From contig WRBM01000013.1 in assembly GCA_009784525.1 (NCBI GenBank), positions 1 through 41,926 of the forward strand: a stretch of 41,926 bases of DNA. Reading direction: 5' to 3'. The stretch's first letter is position 1; each line of letters starts with the position of its first letter. Source of the stretch: Erysipelotrichales bacterium. GTDB lineage: Bacteria > Bacillota_I > Bacilli_A > Acholeplasmatales > WRBM01. A program made the position numbers and the translations under genes. The notes beneath the pieces were generated by a model. It ran no database searches, was not told the origin of the DNA, and saw only the letters and a list, made by a program, of their open reading frames with translations. Shown here piece after piece: positions 27,133 to 35,735 of the stretch.

Positions 27133-27414
27133 TTATTTACTTTGTTTATTGATACGAATATCAAGGCTTTGTGTAATAGCTTGATAACGTTTAAGATCTT
27201 CTCTTTGTAAGTAATTAAGAAGTCTTTTACGTTGTCCAATCTTTTGGAAAAGACCACGCTTAGAATGGAAATCATGCTTATGAACTTTTAAATGTTCCGT
27301 TAAAAGTGTCATTTCAGCAGTTAGAATCGCAATTTGAACAGCTGATGATCCTGTATCATTATCATTAATCCGATATTTTGCAATAATTTCCTGTTTTTGT
27401 TGTTTTGATAACAT
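27133..27414 (-). CDS. rpsO: 30S ribosomal protein S15
   Basis: Primary 16S rRNA-binding protein of the small-subunit platform. Family motifs are clear: NDTGSSAVQIAILT, LTEHLKVHKHDFHSKRGL and the conserved RKRLLNYLQ. At 93 residues it is near the usual 89. It has an AAAGGAGG ribosome binding site and its own promoter, leader and terminator. In other Bacillota it is followed by pnp; here the two are 4.4 kb apart. Confidence 0.97.
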   Translation of the reverse strand: MLSKQQKQEIIAKYRINDNDTGSSAVQIAILTAEMTLLTEHLKVHKHDFHSKRGLFQKIGQRKRLLNYLQREDLKRYQAITQSLDIRINKQSK

Positions 27415-27529
27415 TTTTATTTCCTCCTTTAAATTTTTTTTATAACTTAAACCGAAATATGGGTTGGAGTTTCCCGTAACCTCAGAAATAAGCTTTAATA
27501 ATTATACACTTTATTGCCTTAAAAAGCAA
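27415..27529 (-). promoter_or_regulatory. rpsO promoter and structured leader
   Basis: On the minus strand TTGCTT (27529-27524) and TATAAT (27506-27501) are 17 bp apart. The leader of about 80 bases contains GAGGTTACGGGAAACTCCAA followed by CCCATATTTCGGTTT, which can fold into adjacent hairpins (GGTT/AACC and AACC/GGTT) ahead of the ribosome binding site. S15 commonly represses its own mRNA by binding such leaders, so autoregulation is plausible. The exact fold was not computed. Confidence 0.6.
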
Positions 27530-27548
27530 GTCTTTTTTTACATATTCT

Positions 27549-27872
27549 CTATAATTTATGAAATTCCGCAACATCAAGTACGAAAATTGTTGATCCACCA
27601 ACATTAACTTCCATTGGTGTCGAGTTTAAAACCCCAAATTCGCTGACAACGGCATTAGGAACTAATTTTTTGCGTTTTGCAGAATCTCTTTGAATAATTT
27701 TAACGACATCAGGTACAGATTTATCGTCAACCCCGATAATCATTGTCGTATTACCACTTTTTAAAAAGCCACCTGTTGTTGCTAGTTTTGTGACCATAAA
27801 GCGATTGGCTATAAGTTCACTCATAACCTTATTCGCATCGTCGTTAGAAACAATTGCCATAACTAATTTCAT
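27549..27872 (-). CDS. darA: Cyclic di-AMP receptor DarA (PstA/YaaQ family)
   Basis: PII-like trimeric protein that binds the second messenger c-di-AMP. At 107 residues it matches the family in length and in motifs: MKLVMAIVSNDDA, MVTKLATTGGFLKSGNTTMIIGVD, and the C-terminal VNVGGSTIFVLDV. The downstream target of DarA proteins is not known. It lies between ribF and rpsO, with its own promoter and a strong AGGAGGCG ribosome binding site. No diadenylate cyclase is in the window. Confidence 0.92.
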   Translation of the reverse strand: MKLVMAIVSNDDANKVMSELIANRFMVTKLATTGGFLKSGNTTMIIGVDDKSVPDVVKIIQRDSAKRKKLVPNAVVSEFGVLNSTPMEVNVGGSTIFVLDVAEFHKL

Positions 27873-27895
27873 TTATAACGCCTCCTGTTTTCCTT

Positions 27896-27924
27896 ATTTT
27901 AACATAATTAAGCCAATTGTACAA
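27896..27924 (-). promoter_or_regulatory. darA promoter
   Basis: On the minus strand TTGTAC (27924-27919) and TAAAAT (27901-27896) are separated by 17 bp, 24 bp before the ATG. Confidence 0.65.
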
Positions 27925-27965
27925 GTATTATTGAAAATATATGCGTTTTCCTAGTAAATATACTT

Positions 27966-28829
27966 TTAGCTTGATTTCAAATTTTTTATAATATTTTTTT
28001 TATCATTATCAATAGCTTCTTTTAATGCTTCTAAAGTATTGAATTTTTTCTCTTCTCGGATAAAATTCAAAAATTCAACTTTTACTGTTTTTCCATAAAT
28101 CTCCTGATTAAAATCAAAAAGATGTATTTCTAGTTTTTTATTTAGAGTACTGCTAACAGTTGGATTAAAACCAAGATTTGCCATTCCATCGAAACATTGA
28201 TTATCTACCGTACATCTGACTTGATAGACACCGGCTTTAGGTAAAAAATAACCTTGATAATCAATATTAATCGTTGGAAAGCCAATTGTCCTGCCAAGCT
28301 TAAAACCTTCTACTACCTGACCTTCAATTTGATAATATCTCCCTAGGTATTTAGAAACTATTCTGATATCCTCATTAATTAATAATTCTTTTATTAATGT
28401 TGATGATATTCTTTGACCATTAATTTTTTGATCGTCAACGACATTTAAGCTAAATTCCTCTAAGTCTGTAATATTGCCTTTTCTTTGGTAACCAAAACGA
28501 AAGTCAAGACCGCAGGCAATTACTTTTATATTGTTTTTTTTAAGAAAGGCAATAAACTCTTCTTTACTTGCTTTCATGATATTAACATTATCGGTCAATA
28601 TTACTAAATACTCAAAGCCTAAATCTTTTAGCAATTGAGCTTTTAATTCAACTGATGATAAATAATTATTGTTTTGTTCAAAAGTAATTAATGCTTTGGT
28701 TTTTTCTGTTAAGCTATTGATGATTTTTTGATGACCTAAATGAAGACCGTCAAAAAAACCAATTGCACAACTTAATTCAACGCTTTCTTGATTGAATACA
28801 GTTAATTGTTCTAGTTTTATTATTTTCAT
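27966..28829 (-). CDS. ribF: Bifunctional riboflavin kinase / FAD synthetase
   Basis: Makes FMN and FAD from riboflavin. The N-terminal nucleotidyltransferase has IGFFDGLHLGHQKII and the C-terminal riboflavin-kinase domain has GFKLGRTIGFPTINI. GMANLGFNPTV and KVEFLNFIREEKKF follow. At 287 residues it is slightly shorter than usual, with both domains present. Its ATG overlaps the truB stop (ATGA), the common truB-ribF coupling. Confidence 0.94.
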   Translation of the reverse strand: MKIIKLEQLTVFNQESVELSCAIGFFDGLHLGHQKIINSLTEKTKALITFEQNNNYLSSVELKAQLLKDLGFEYLVILTDNVNIMKASKEEFIAFLKKNNIKVIACGLDFRFGYQRKGNITDLEEFSLNVVDDQKINGQRISSTLIKELLINEDIRIVSKYLGRYYQIEGQVVEGFKLGRTIGFPTINIDYQGYFLPKAGVYQVRCTVDNQCFDGMANLGFNPTVSSTLNKKLEIHLFDFNQEIYGKTVKVEFLNFIREEKKFNTLEALKEAIDNDKKNIIKNLKSS

Positions 28830-29689
28830 AACATCACCAAAGGTCGGTATTGATACTTTTTAATTGGCTGATAAATAGCGATTAACTCTTTATTATTATA
28901 AACCAAGAAATAGCTTTCGGTTTTAATTTGTCTTTCATCTAAGATATTGCCATTTTTTACGAGATTCGCGAGATAATCATTAACTTCTAACTTTGGATAA
29001 TCCTTAAATAATTCTTCTAAGCTAATAATTTTGTAATTACCATTTTCAATTTCTTCCATCTTATAACTTTGTGCTATTTTAAAATCACCACTAGCCGTTC
29101 TTCTTAAAGCGCTCATTGTGGCGCACGTATTCATTTTTGCCGCGATATCTTCAATTAAACTACGCACATAAAGACCTTTTTCGGCTTTAACTTTAATAGA
29201 GAAATATTTTATATTTTCTTTTTCATAATAAGCTTCTAAACTAATTTCATGAATAATTGATACTCGTTCCTGACGTTCAACAGTAATATTTTTGCGGGCT
29301 AACTGATAAAGCTTTTTACCGTCTTGTTTAATCGCTGAATACATGGGTGGTAAATACTTATATTCGCCAATAAAACTAGCAATAACAGTCGCTAAATCTT
29401 TTTTTGTAAACTCTGGGACAAAAGTTTCTTCGATAATCTTACCGGTAATATCACCTGTATCGGTTTTAATGCCAAACTGACCAGTCGCATCATAACTTTT
29501 ATTCTTTTCCATAAAGATATCGGCAAGTTTAGTCGCACTATTAACAAGAATCGGTAAGACACCAGTAGCTAATGGGTCAAGTGTTCCCGTGTGGCCAACT
29601 TTTTCGGCCCCAAGCAAATGCTTAACTTTATGGCCGGCTTTAAAAGATGTGATATCTTGGGCTTTATCCAAAATTATTATTCCGTTCAT
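28826..29689 (-). CDS. truB: tRNA pseudouridine-55 synthase
   Basis: Forms pseudouridine 55 in the T-loop of tRNAs. The catalytic Asp is in GHTGTLDPLATGVLPI. GIIILDKAQDITS, YLPPMYSAIKQDGKKLYQLAR and VRSLIEDIA are typical. I take the ATG of MNGIII as start, with AGGA inside the end of mutS2; an ATG 12 bases upstream overlaps the mutS2 stop. It is the middle gene of a tight mutS2-truB-ribF cluster. Confidence 0.95.
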   Translation of the reverse strand: MNGIIILDKAQDITSFKAGHKVKHLLGAEKVGHTGTLDPLATGVLPILVNSATKLADIFMEKNKSYDATGQFGIKTDTGDITGKIIEETFVPEFTKKDLATVIASFIGEYKYLPPMYSAIKQDGKKLYQLARKNITVERQERVSIIHEISLEAYYEKENIKYFSIKVKAEKGLYVRSLIEDIAAKMNTCATMSALRRTASGDFKIAQSYKMEEIENGNYKIISLEELFKDYPKLEVNDYLANLVKNGNILDERQIKTESYFLVYNNKELIAIYQPIKKYQYRPLVML

Positions 29690-29697
29690 TATAGTCC

Positions 29698-32022
29698 TCA
29701 TTTCAAGTAAGCTACAGTAACACCAGCTAAACCTTCACCTTGACCACCAAAACGCGTGCTTTTAATGTAAGGTGACTTTTTAAGGTATTCCTGGACTGCT
29801 TTTCTAACAGCCCCAGTCCCAAAACCATGAATAATTGAAACTTGCGTCATATTATTTAATACAGCCCGATCAATAAATTTTTCCAGTTCATCTTTGACAT
29901 CTTCGAAACGAAAACCCCGTAAATCTAAAGAAAGCTTCAAATCTCTGGAAACATCCAGATTTATAAAAGCTTTAGGTTTCGTCTTTTCTTTTTTAACAGT
30001 CTTTCGGATAAAACGGATTTCATCATCTTTATAATTAAACTCTAAATTACCAAATCTTACTGTATAATTGCCTTTACTGATTTTAGTTACGATTCCTTCT
30101 TTCTGATATTGTAAGATTAATACCGTATCACCTAAAGTTATCGGTAGCTGTTCAGAATTGGCTTTTAATTCTTTTTTGCCAACTTCTTTAATCTGATGTT
30201 TTAGTTGCGCTAACTGAGGTTCCTTTAGTTCAGCGCTTTTTTTGATTTCTTCCAACTCATCAATTAATAAAGCCGCATCTTCTTTAATCTTTAATAAATA
30301 CTTTTCGCCTTCAGTTTCTGCTTTTTTGAGAATAGCTGCTTCCCGATTATTTAACTCCTGAATTTTTCTTTCATAATCAGCTTTTAATTCTTCATAACGC
30401 AAACGATTTTTTTCCGCTTCTAGTTTTTCTTCCTGAATCTGATAACTATGGCTTTCTAATTTCGCAACTAGATTAGCAGTTTTATCATCGTTGATTTTTA
30501 AATTATCTTCTGCTTTTTTAATTATATCAGCTTTTAAACCTAAACGTCTGGCGATTTCAATCGCATTTGATTTTCCGGAAATACCAGTTATTAAACGATA
30601 TAGTGGCGCAAAGGTTAGATGATTGAATTCCATGCTGGCATTAATGACATTTTCTGTCGCAAACGCATATTCCTTTAAATCCGGATAATGTGTAGTAGCG
30701 ATTAAAAAGGCGCCAGTTGCCATAAAATGGTCAATGATTGCTTTTGCCAGGCCGGCTCCTTCTTTTGGATCTGTGCCACTACCTAGCTCATCTAAAAGCA
30801 CTAATGAGTTTTTATCAGTAGCGCTAATGATTTGAATTATTTTAGCTAGATGCGAAGAAAATGTCGATAAAGATTGTTCGATTGATTGTTCATCACCGAT
30901 ATCGGAATAGATTGAATCAAAAACAGGTAATACGGAACTTTCTTCAGCCGGAATCAAAATACCTGTCTGCGCCATTAAAGAAAGTAAACCAACTGTTTTT
31001 AAAGAAACAGTTTTTCCGCCTGTATTTGGACCAGTCACAATAATCCCCCGATAATTTCTGCCAATTGTCAAATCAAGCGGCACTGCGGTTTCTGGATTTA
31101 ATAAAGGATGACGGGCTTTATTTAATTGTAAAAACCTTTCATCAGTTATTTTAGGCATAAAAAAATTATTTTTAGTCGCATATTTGGCTTTTGCGCTAAT
31201 GCAATCAAGAGTTGTAACATTAGTAATATTAAAATAAATATCATCAACATTTAAGGCAATTAAACTGCTAAGTAAAGCAATAATCCTCGCAATTTCCCGA
31301 TTTTCTTTTTCTTTAAGATTCTGAATTCTGATACTTATTTCAAAAGTTTGTGCCGGTTCAATATAAACTGTTTGTCCAGATGAAGATTCATCGTGGATAA
31401 TTCCCTTTAGAGAATTTTTGGCTTCAATTTTGACAGGTAAACAAAAACGATTGTTCCTAACAACAATCAGACTTTCCGATAAAAGCGAGCTATTTTTAAT
31501 TAGAAGTTCATTTATTTTTTCCCTTAAACTATTTTCTTCTTTTTTTAAACCTTTTCTGATTTCTTTTAAAATATCAGAGGCATTATCTAAGACCGCTCCT
31601 TCTTCACTGATTTGTGCCTTAATTGTTTCAACTAGGTTGTCTAGAGACAAAAGCTCCAAATAAGGAGATAAAGCTATATAATCCATTTTTTCAGCTTTTA
31701 AAAAATTAAAAAAGCGCAGAATATTTTTGACTCCTTCTAAAAAGTTACGGATATCAATTATTTCCAGAAGGCTGATGCTGGCGCCAAGTTCAACTCTTTT
31801 AAGGGCTTCAGTAATTTCTGGACCAGTCGGAAAAGGAATAACTGAATAAGCAATTATAATTTTACGTAAGGTTTCCGTTTCTAAAAGTAATTCACGAATT
31901 TTGTCAATTTCATTAATTGGCTCTAACTCAAGAACTTTACGCTTACCATTAAGAGTTACTGCTTCTTTTTCAATAAAAGCGATTATTTTGTTTAGCTCTA
32001 AAGATTGAATATCAAATTTCAT
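29698..32022 (-). CDS. mutS2: Endonuclease MutS2
   Basis: MutS-like ATPase with a nuclease tail, implicated in suppressing homologous recombination and in rescuing collided ribosomes. The core/lever region leads to the ATPase, with Walker A TGPNTGGKTVSLKT near residue 330, SLVLLDELGSGTDP and IATTHYPDLKEYA. A long coiled coil follows, and the C-terminal Smr domain shows LDLRGFRFEDVKDELEKF and IIHGFGTGAVRKAV. At 774 residues it is full length. It starts 77 bp from the divergently transcribed rnhC. The stop is TGA, very close to the truB start, so the two are coupled. Confidence 0.95.
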   Translation of the reverse strand: MKFDIQSLELNKIIAFIEKEAVTLNGKRKVLELEPINEIDKIRELLLETETLRKIIIAYSVIPFPTGPEITEALKRVELGASISLLEIIDIRNFLEGVKNILRFFNFLKAEKMDYIALSPYLELLSLDNLVETIKAQISEEGAVLDNASDILKEIRKGLKKEENSLREKINELLIKNSSLLSESLIVVRNNRFCLPVKIEAKNSLKGIIHDESSSGQTVYIEPAQTFEISIRIQNLKEKENREIARIIALLSSLIALNVDDIYFNITNVTTLDCISAKAKYATKNNFFMPKITDERFLQLNKARHPLLNPETAVPLDLTIGRNYRGIIVTGPNTGGKTVSLKTVGLLSLMAQTGILIPAEESSVLPVFDSIYSDIGDEQSIEQSLSTFSSHLAKIIQIISATDKNSLVLLDELGSGTDPKEGAGLAKAIIDHFMATGAFLIATTHYPDLKEYAFATENVINASMEFNHLTFAPLYRLITGISGKSNAIEIARRLGLKADIIKKAEDNLKINDDKTANLVAKLESHSYQIQEEKLEAEKNRLRYEELKADYERKIQELNNREAAILKKAETEGEKYLLKIKEDAALLIDELEEIKKSAELKEPQLAQLKHQIKEVGKKELKANSEQLPITLGDTVLILQYQKEGIVTKISKGNYTVRFGNLEFNYKDDEIRFIRKTVKKEKTKPKAFINLDVSRDLKLSLDLRGFRFEDVKDELEKFIDRAVLNNMTQVSIIHGFGTGAVRKAVQEYLKKSPYIKSTRFGGQGEGLAGVTVAYLK

Positions 32023-32099
32023 GTTTTCACCGCTTGTTTTTAAATCCTCTCTATTATTTTAACAAAAAAAATGATAAAATACTAGAGGGGGAATCTAAT

Positions 32100-32948
32100 T
32101 TGGAACATTATTCATTAAAAATAAGTCAGGATTTTATACCTCTTATTAAAAATTTTTATCGTTCACAGCTAATTTCTTTGGAAAACGACTATCAAGCATT
32201 AAAAATCAAAAAAGACAAAATAACGATAACAGTTTATAATTCCGGCTCGGTTGTTATCTCGGGCAGAGATCTTTTAGAAACAATTATCGAAGTTGAAACT
32301 ATCTGTAAAATTAATAATAATCCGGCAATCGGCTCAGATGAAGCCGGGACAGGCGATATATTTGGGCCAATTACAGTTTGTGCTTGTTATTTGGATACCA
32401 AGAATATTTCTGATATGCGTAACTCAAAGATAACAGATTCAAAAAAATTAGATGATCTTAAAATAAAAGAAATTGCCGAAAAGTTTATTCCGGAAGTAAA
32501 ATACGCACTTCTTGTATTAGACAATAAGAAATTTAATGCGATTGCCAAGAAACATAATTTAAATGCGATTAAAGCTTTATTACATAATCAAGCAATTCTT
32601 AAACTTAAAGAAAAAATTAATGATGTTAGCGATACGATTCCAGTAATTTTAGATCAATTCTGCGAAAAAGATAAATACTTTTCTTATCTTGAACAGGAAC
32701 AGAAGGTATATAAGAATATTGACTTCAGAACTAAAGCAGAAACTTATCATAAGAGTGTGGCGATGGCATCATTTATTGCTCGTTATATTTTCGTGGAAAG
32801 ATTATCCGAAGCTGGAAAAAAAATTGGTATTGTGCTTCCTAAAGGCGCAAACAATGATGTTAAAAAATTAGCTGCTGAATTAAAGAAAAATCTTTCGCCA
32901 GAACAATATTTAACAATTCTAAAAGATAATTATCGGATTGACATCTAG
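32100..32948 (+). CDS. rnhC: Ribonuclease HIII
   Basis: Removes the RNA strand of RNA-DNA hybrids. The N-terminal part (about residues 1-70) fits the TBP-like substrate-binding domain. The catalytic domain begins GSDEAGTGDIFGPI near residue 79, with the Asp-Glu pair that binds metal. Other family segments are ITDSKKLDD and FRTKAETYHKSVAMASFIAR. I choose the TTG at 32100 because AGAGGGGG lies 8 bp upstream, giving 282 residues. A longer frame back to 32034 has no ribosome binding site and would overlap the mutS2 upstream region. Confidence 0.9.
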   Translation: MEHYSLKISQDFIPLIKNFYRSQLISLENDYQALKIKKDKITITVYNSGSVVISGRDLLETIIEVETICKINNNPAIGSDEAGTGDIFGPITVCACYLDTKNISDMRNSKITDSKKLDDLKIKEIAEKFIPEVKYALLVLDNKKFNAIAKKHNLNAIKALLHNQAILKLKEKINDVSDTIPVILDQFCEKDKYFSYLEQEQKVYKNIDFRTKAETYHKSVAMASFIARYIFVERLSEAGKKIGIVLPKGANNDVKKLAAELKKNLSPEQYLTILKDNYRIDI

Positions 32949-32969
32949 AACTCTTGCGGTTCTTTTTTT
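32947..32969 (+). terminator. Terminator of rnhC
   Basis: A short stem AGAAC/GTTCT immediately at the rnhC stop is followed by seven T's. Confidence 0.65.
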
Positions 32970-33019
32970 CTGCTTTATGCAACAAAATTCGACATTAAAC
33001 TGATGATTATTAAGATTTG

Positions 33020-33028
33020 TGATATAAT
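33020..33028 (+). promoter_or_regulatory. Extended -10 promoter of mscS
   Basis: TGATATAAT is an extended -10 element 21 bp before the mscS ATG. No clear -35 box is visible. Confidence 0.55.
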
Positions 33029-33049
33029 ATTAAATATCGAGGTGACTAT

Positions 33050-33871
33050 ATGAATATTTTAAGGGAACTAATCGCTGATTTATTTTCTAATCATACTTCT
33101 TTACCAGAGGCGCTCGCAAATTTTTTAGTATCCGCTTCTATGGGAGTTATTTGGATTATTTTAGGGATTATTATTTCACTTTTACTTAAGTTCTTTATTA
33201 AAAGACTACAAAAAAGAAGAAAAAAGGAATTAGCTAACCGTGAAAAAACAATTATTGCTTTAATCCTAAGTATTATTAAGATTGTCTTATGGTTCTTTAT
33301 CTTAGTTTTAGTAATTGATGAGTTTGGCGTAAATATAATGCCAATTTTAGCTTCTGCGGGCATTATAATGTTTGCGGTAGGCTTTGGGGCTCAGGAAATG
33401 ATCAAAGACTTTCTAGCAGGCTTTTTCCTTATTTTTGAACAGGCCTTTAATGTCGGTGATATCGTTGAAATTGGTGGTTTTAGAGGCACCGTGATTGATA
33501 TAGGTTTACGCCGAACCAAACTAAGAAATTTTCGTAATGAAGTACAAATTATCAATAATGGCGATATTCGTCTGATTACCAACTTCTCTTTAGATGTCTC
33601 TATCGGAATGGTAGAGGTTGTAGTGCCAAAACGCTTTGCGTATGAAACTTTTGAAACACCGGAATTTAAGTCGCTTTTAGCTAAATATGAAGGTAATGAA
33701 AATATATTGGCTATCCCTGAAATTATCGGTATTACTTCTGATGATATGTTTACTTATGTTTTAAGGCTAACATTTAAAGCTAAAAATAGTACACATATTC
33801 CGATTGAAAGAATACTTAGGGAAGATGTTCTAACTTTTATAAGAGAAAAAAGAAGTTCAAAAGAATTTTAA
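33050..33871 (+). CDS. mscS: Small-conductance mechanosensitive channel (MscS family)
   Basis: Membrane channel that opens under osmotic downshock. There are three hydrophobic segments, at about residues 20-50, 66-88 and 93-125. The pore-lining third helix has the small-residue pattern ILASAGIIMFAVGFGAQEMIKDFLAGFF. The beta domain follows (FNVGDIVEIGGFRGTVIDIGLRRTKLR, then NNGDI) and a C-terminal alpha/beta domain. At 273 residues it has YggB-type length. GAGGTG precedes the ATG. It forms a single-gene unit with its own promoter and terminator. Confidence 0.92.
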   Translation: MNILRELIADLFSNHTSLPEALANFLVSASMGVIWIILGIIISLLLKFFIKRLQKRRKKELANREKTIIALILSIIKIVLWFFILVLVIDEFGVNIMPILASAGIIMFAVGFGAQEMIKDFLAGFFLIFEQAFNVGDIVEIGGFRGTVIDIGLRRTKLRNFRNEVQIINNGDIRLITNFSLDVSIGMVEVVVPKRFAYETFETPEFKSLLAKYEGNENILAIPEIIGITSDDMFTYVLRLTFKAKNSTHIPIERILREDVLTFIREKRSSKEF

Positions 33872-33878
33872 TTTATTG

Positions 33879-33916
33879 ATAAGACCTCGGCAATTAAGTC
33901 GAGGTCTTATGTTTTA
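33879..33916 (+). terminator. Terminator of mscS
   Basis: A perfect 11-bp stem (ATAAGACCTCG/CGAGGTCTTAT) with a 10-base loop is followed by GTTTTA, 8 bp after the stop. Confidence 0.85.
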
Positions 33917-34011
33917 TAAGTATGTAATGGGAATGACTTTATCATTTTTTTCTAAAGTCACTAATTTATCATATAAACAAATAACGCCTCCAGAAAAATA
34001 GAGTTTCCTAT

Positions 34012-34050
34012 TCCAAAAAAAAGAAAAACTCATAGTATAAAACTATAAGT
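34012..34050 (-). terminator. Terminator of the giant surface-protein gene
   Basis: On the minus strand ACT-ATAGT pairs with ACTAT-AGT (one mismatched pair) and is followed by TTTTTCTTTTTTTT. It lies about 18 bp after the stop. Confidence 0.7.
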
Positions 34051-34067
34051 CTTCCATTTAAAGTTTA

Positions 34068-35735
34068 TTAAGCTATTTGAGCAACATTAATTCTTATTGT
34101 TTGTGAATCACTATTCTCAAATACCATCGCTATTAATTCAGCCAAAGTATGATTTCTACCATTAAAAAAGTAAGTTGTCGCAAGTCCAGCTTCTTCGAAT
34201 TGATCCTCAATTTCCGCAATCATCCAGTATTCCAGATTCGAACCACTAAAGAGAGTGAAGCTAACTATATAATCTTCAGCTAAATAAAAACTTAGATTAA
34301 TTAAAGCCCGTGACTGAATGGTAATGAAGTCAATGTGAATGGTTCCTGATGGATTAAATTGGTGATTGATTAACTCATCAAAGCTTAAAATCTGACCATT
34401 AATTATTACTGAATAAATTACACTAGTTATGCCAAGCCAATGATAAATATCTTCTAACATTTCATTAGTTAATTTACCATCCCAATTAATGGATAAGGCA
34501 ATATTATGGAAAAATGAGCCATCGACATAAAATAACACCGCAACATATGGTTGTGCTTCCTTAAAAACATCAATTACTATAGTTCTACCACCGATAAAAG
34601 TAAAATTATAAGCCTTAAGTTCATCTAAAGTTAATAACAAACCTTCAATTTCAAATGTTAAGGCATGTCTTATACCGTCAAAGTTTTCAATAATAAAGGC
34701 GATATCTTCTTCCGTTAAGAAACCATTCCAATTATCAAATTTATGAAGCGTAAACCAATTAAAATCAAGAAACATTTCCCGTCTTTGGGTACGATGAACA
34801 GTGATGTTTACTGTTTTATAATTAATAACTGCAAATTGATGATTAATTAATTCTTCAAATGTCAGTATTTCACCAGCAATTTCAAATTCAAATGTGAACT
34901 CATCAAAGAGAAAATGGTATTTAAGTAAATTAATATTAGCTTCTGTTAAGAAGCCATCCCAATTTTCTTCATGGAAAATCGCTAAAATTTCTGGCGTATT
35001 CCAATTTAAAAATTCTAAGGTCATTCCTGGATTAAAGATATAGAGAACATCAATAGTTAATGTTTCATTGGCTTCAAAGTAAAAAATATAATTAGCAATA
35101 TCTAAAGAGTCAATTTTAATGCCATTAATTAAATAAACAACGTTTCTTGTTTGATTACTTTCACCAAAGGCATTAACAAGCCATTCGTGCTGAAACCAAG
35201 AAATTGTTCCTGTATGCGTAATTCCTACGGCAACCTGATTAGTCTCTGAAACGAAATTTAATTCCATTCCTTGTAGCTCAAAGATAACTTCAATCGCAAA
35301 AATTCCATCTGAAAATGTAAAATTATGAGTCGCTAATTCTGTAACTGTTAATCTTATTCCGTCAATTTCAAACCAAACCTGATAAGCCGTATGATGATTT
35401 ATAAAATTATTTCTAATTTGATTCATATCGAAAATCGTCAAAATCCCATTCCAATTATCAAGCTTATTAATTGTTAAATTAGCAAATGGACTGCTAAATT
35501 CTAGAAACATTCTTTCTCTTGTTACATAAGTGACTTCAAATAAGAACAATCCTGGGGTTGTATCAAAAACAAAGCTACTTAATTCCTGATGAGTAAATGT
35601 CAGACCATTAATATGATAAAGTAAAGTCGTATTAGCCGTATTCATCCGGTTTAAATCAGTTAAATTAGCTGTTGTTAGGGTTCCGTCCCAACTAGCTGGC
35701 ATAACGAAACCAGTTAATCTTGTAGGCGCTGGTGC
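34068..35735 (-). repeat. W[DN]G-x-L protein repeats, C-terminal cluster
   Basis: About seven units of 70-85 residues lie here, with two more in the same gene at about 36510-37000. The core runs hydrophobic-x-L-x-F, then W[DN]GxL[TS], a helix with IxxNF, then [FIV]xI[NDE]GxxLTxxEL and H/N-F. Examples are NWNGILT, NWDGFLT, NWNGFLT, NWDGKLT and SWDGRLS. Two units (about 35040-35290 and 34068-34300) have lost the WDG core but keep the second half. I do not recognise this as a named domain. Confidence 0.7.
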
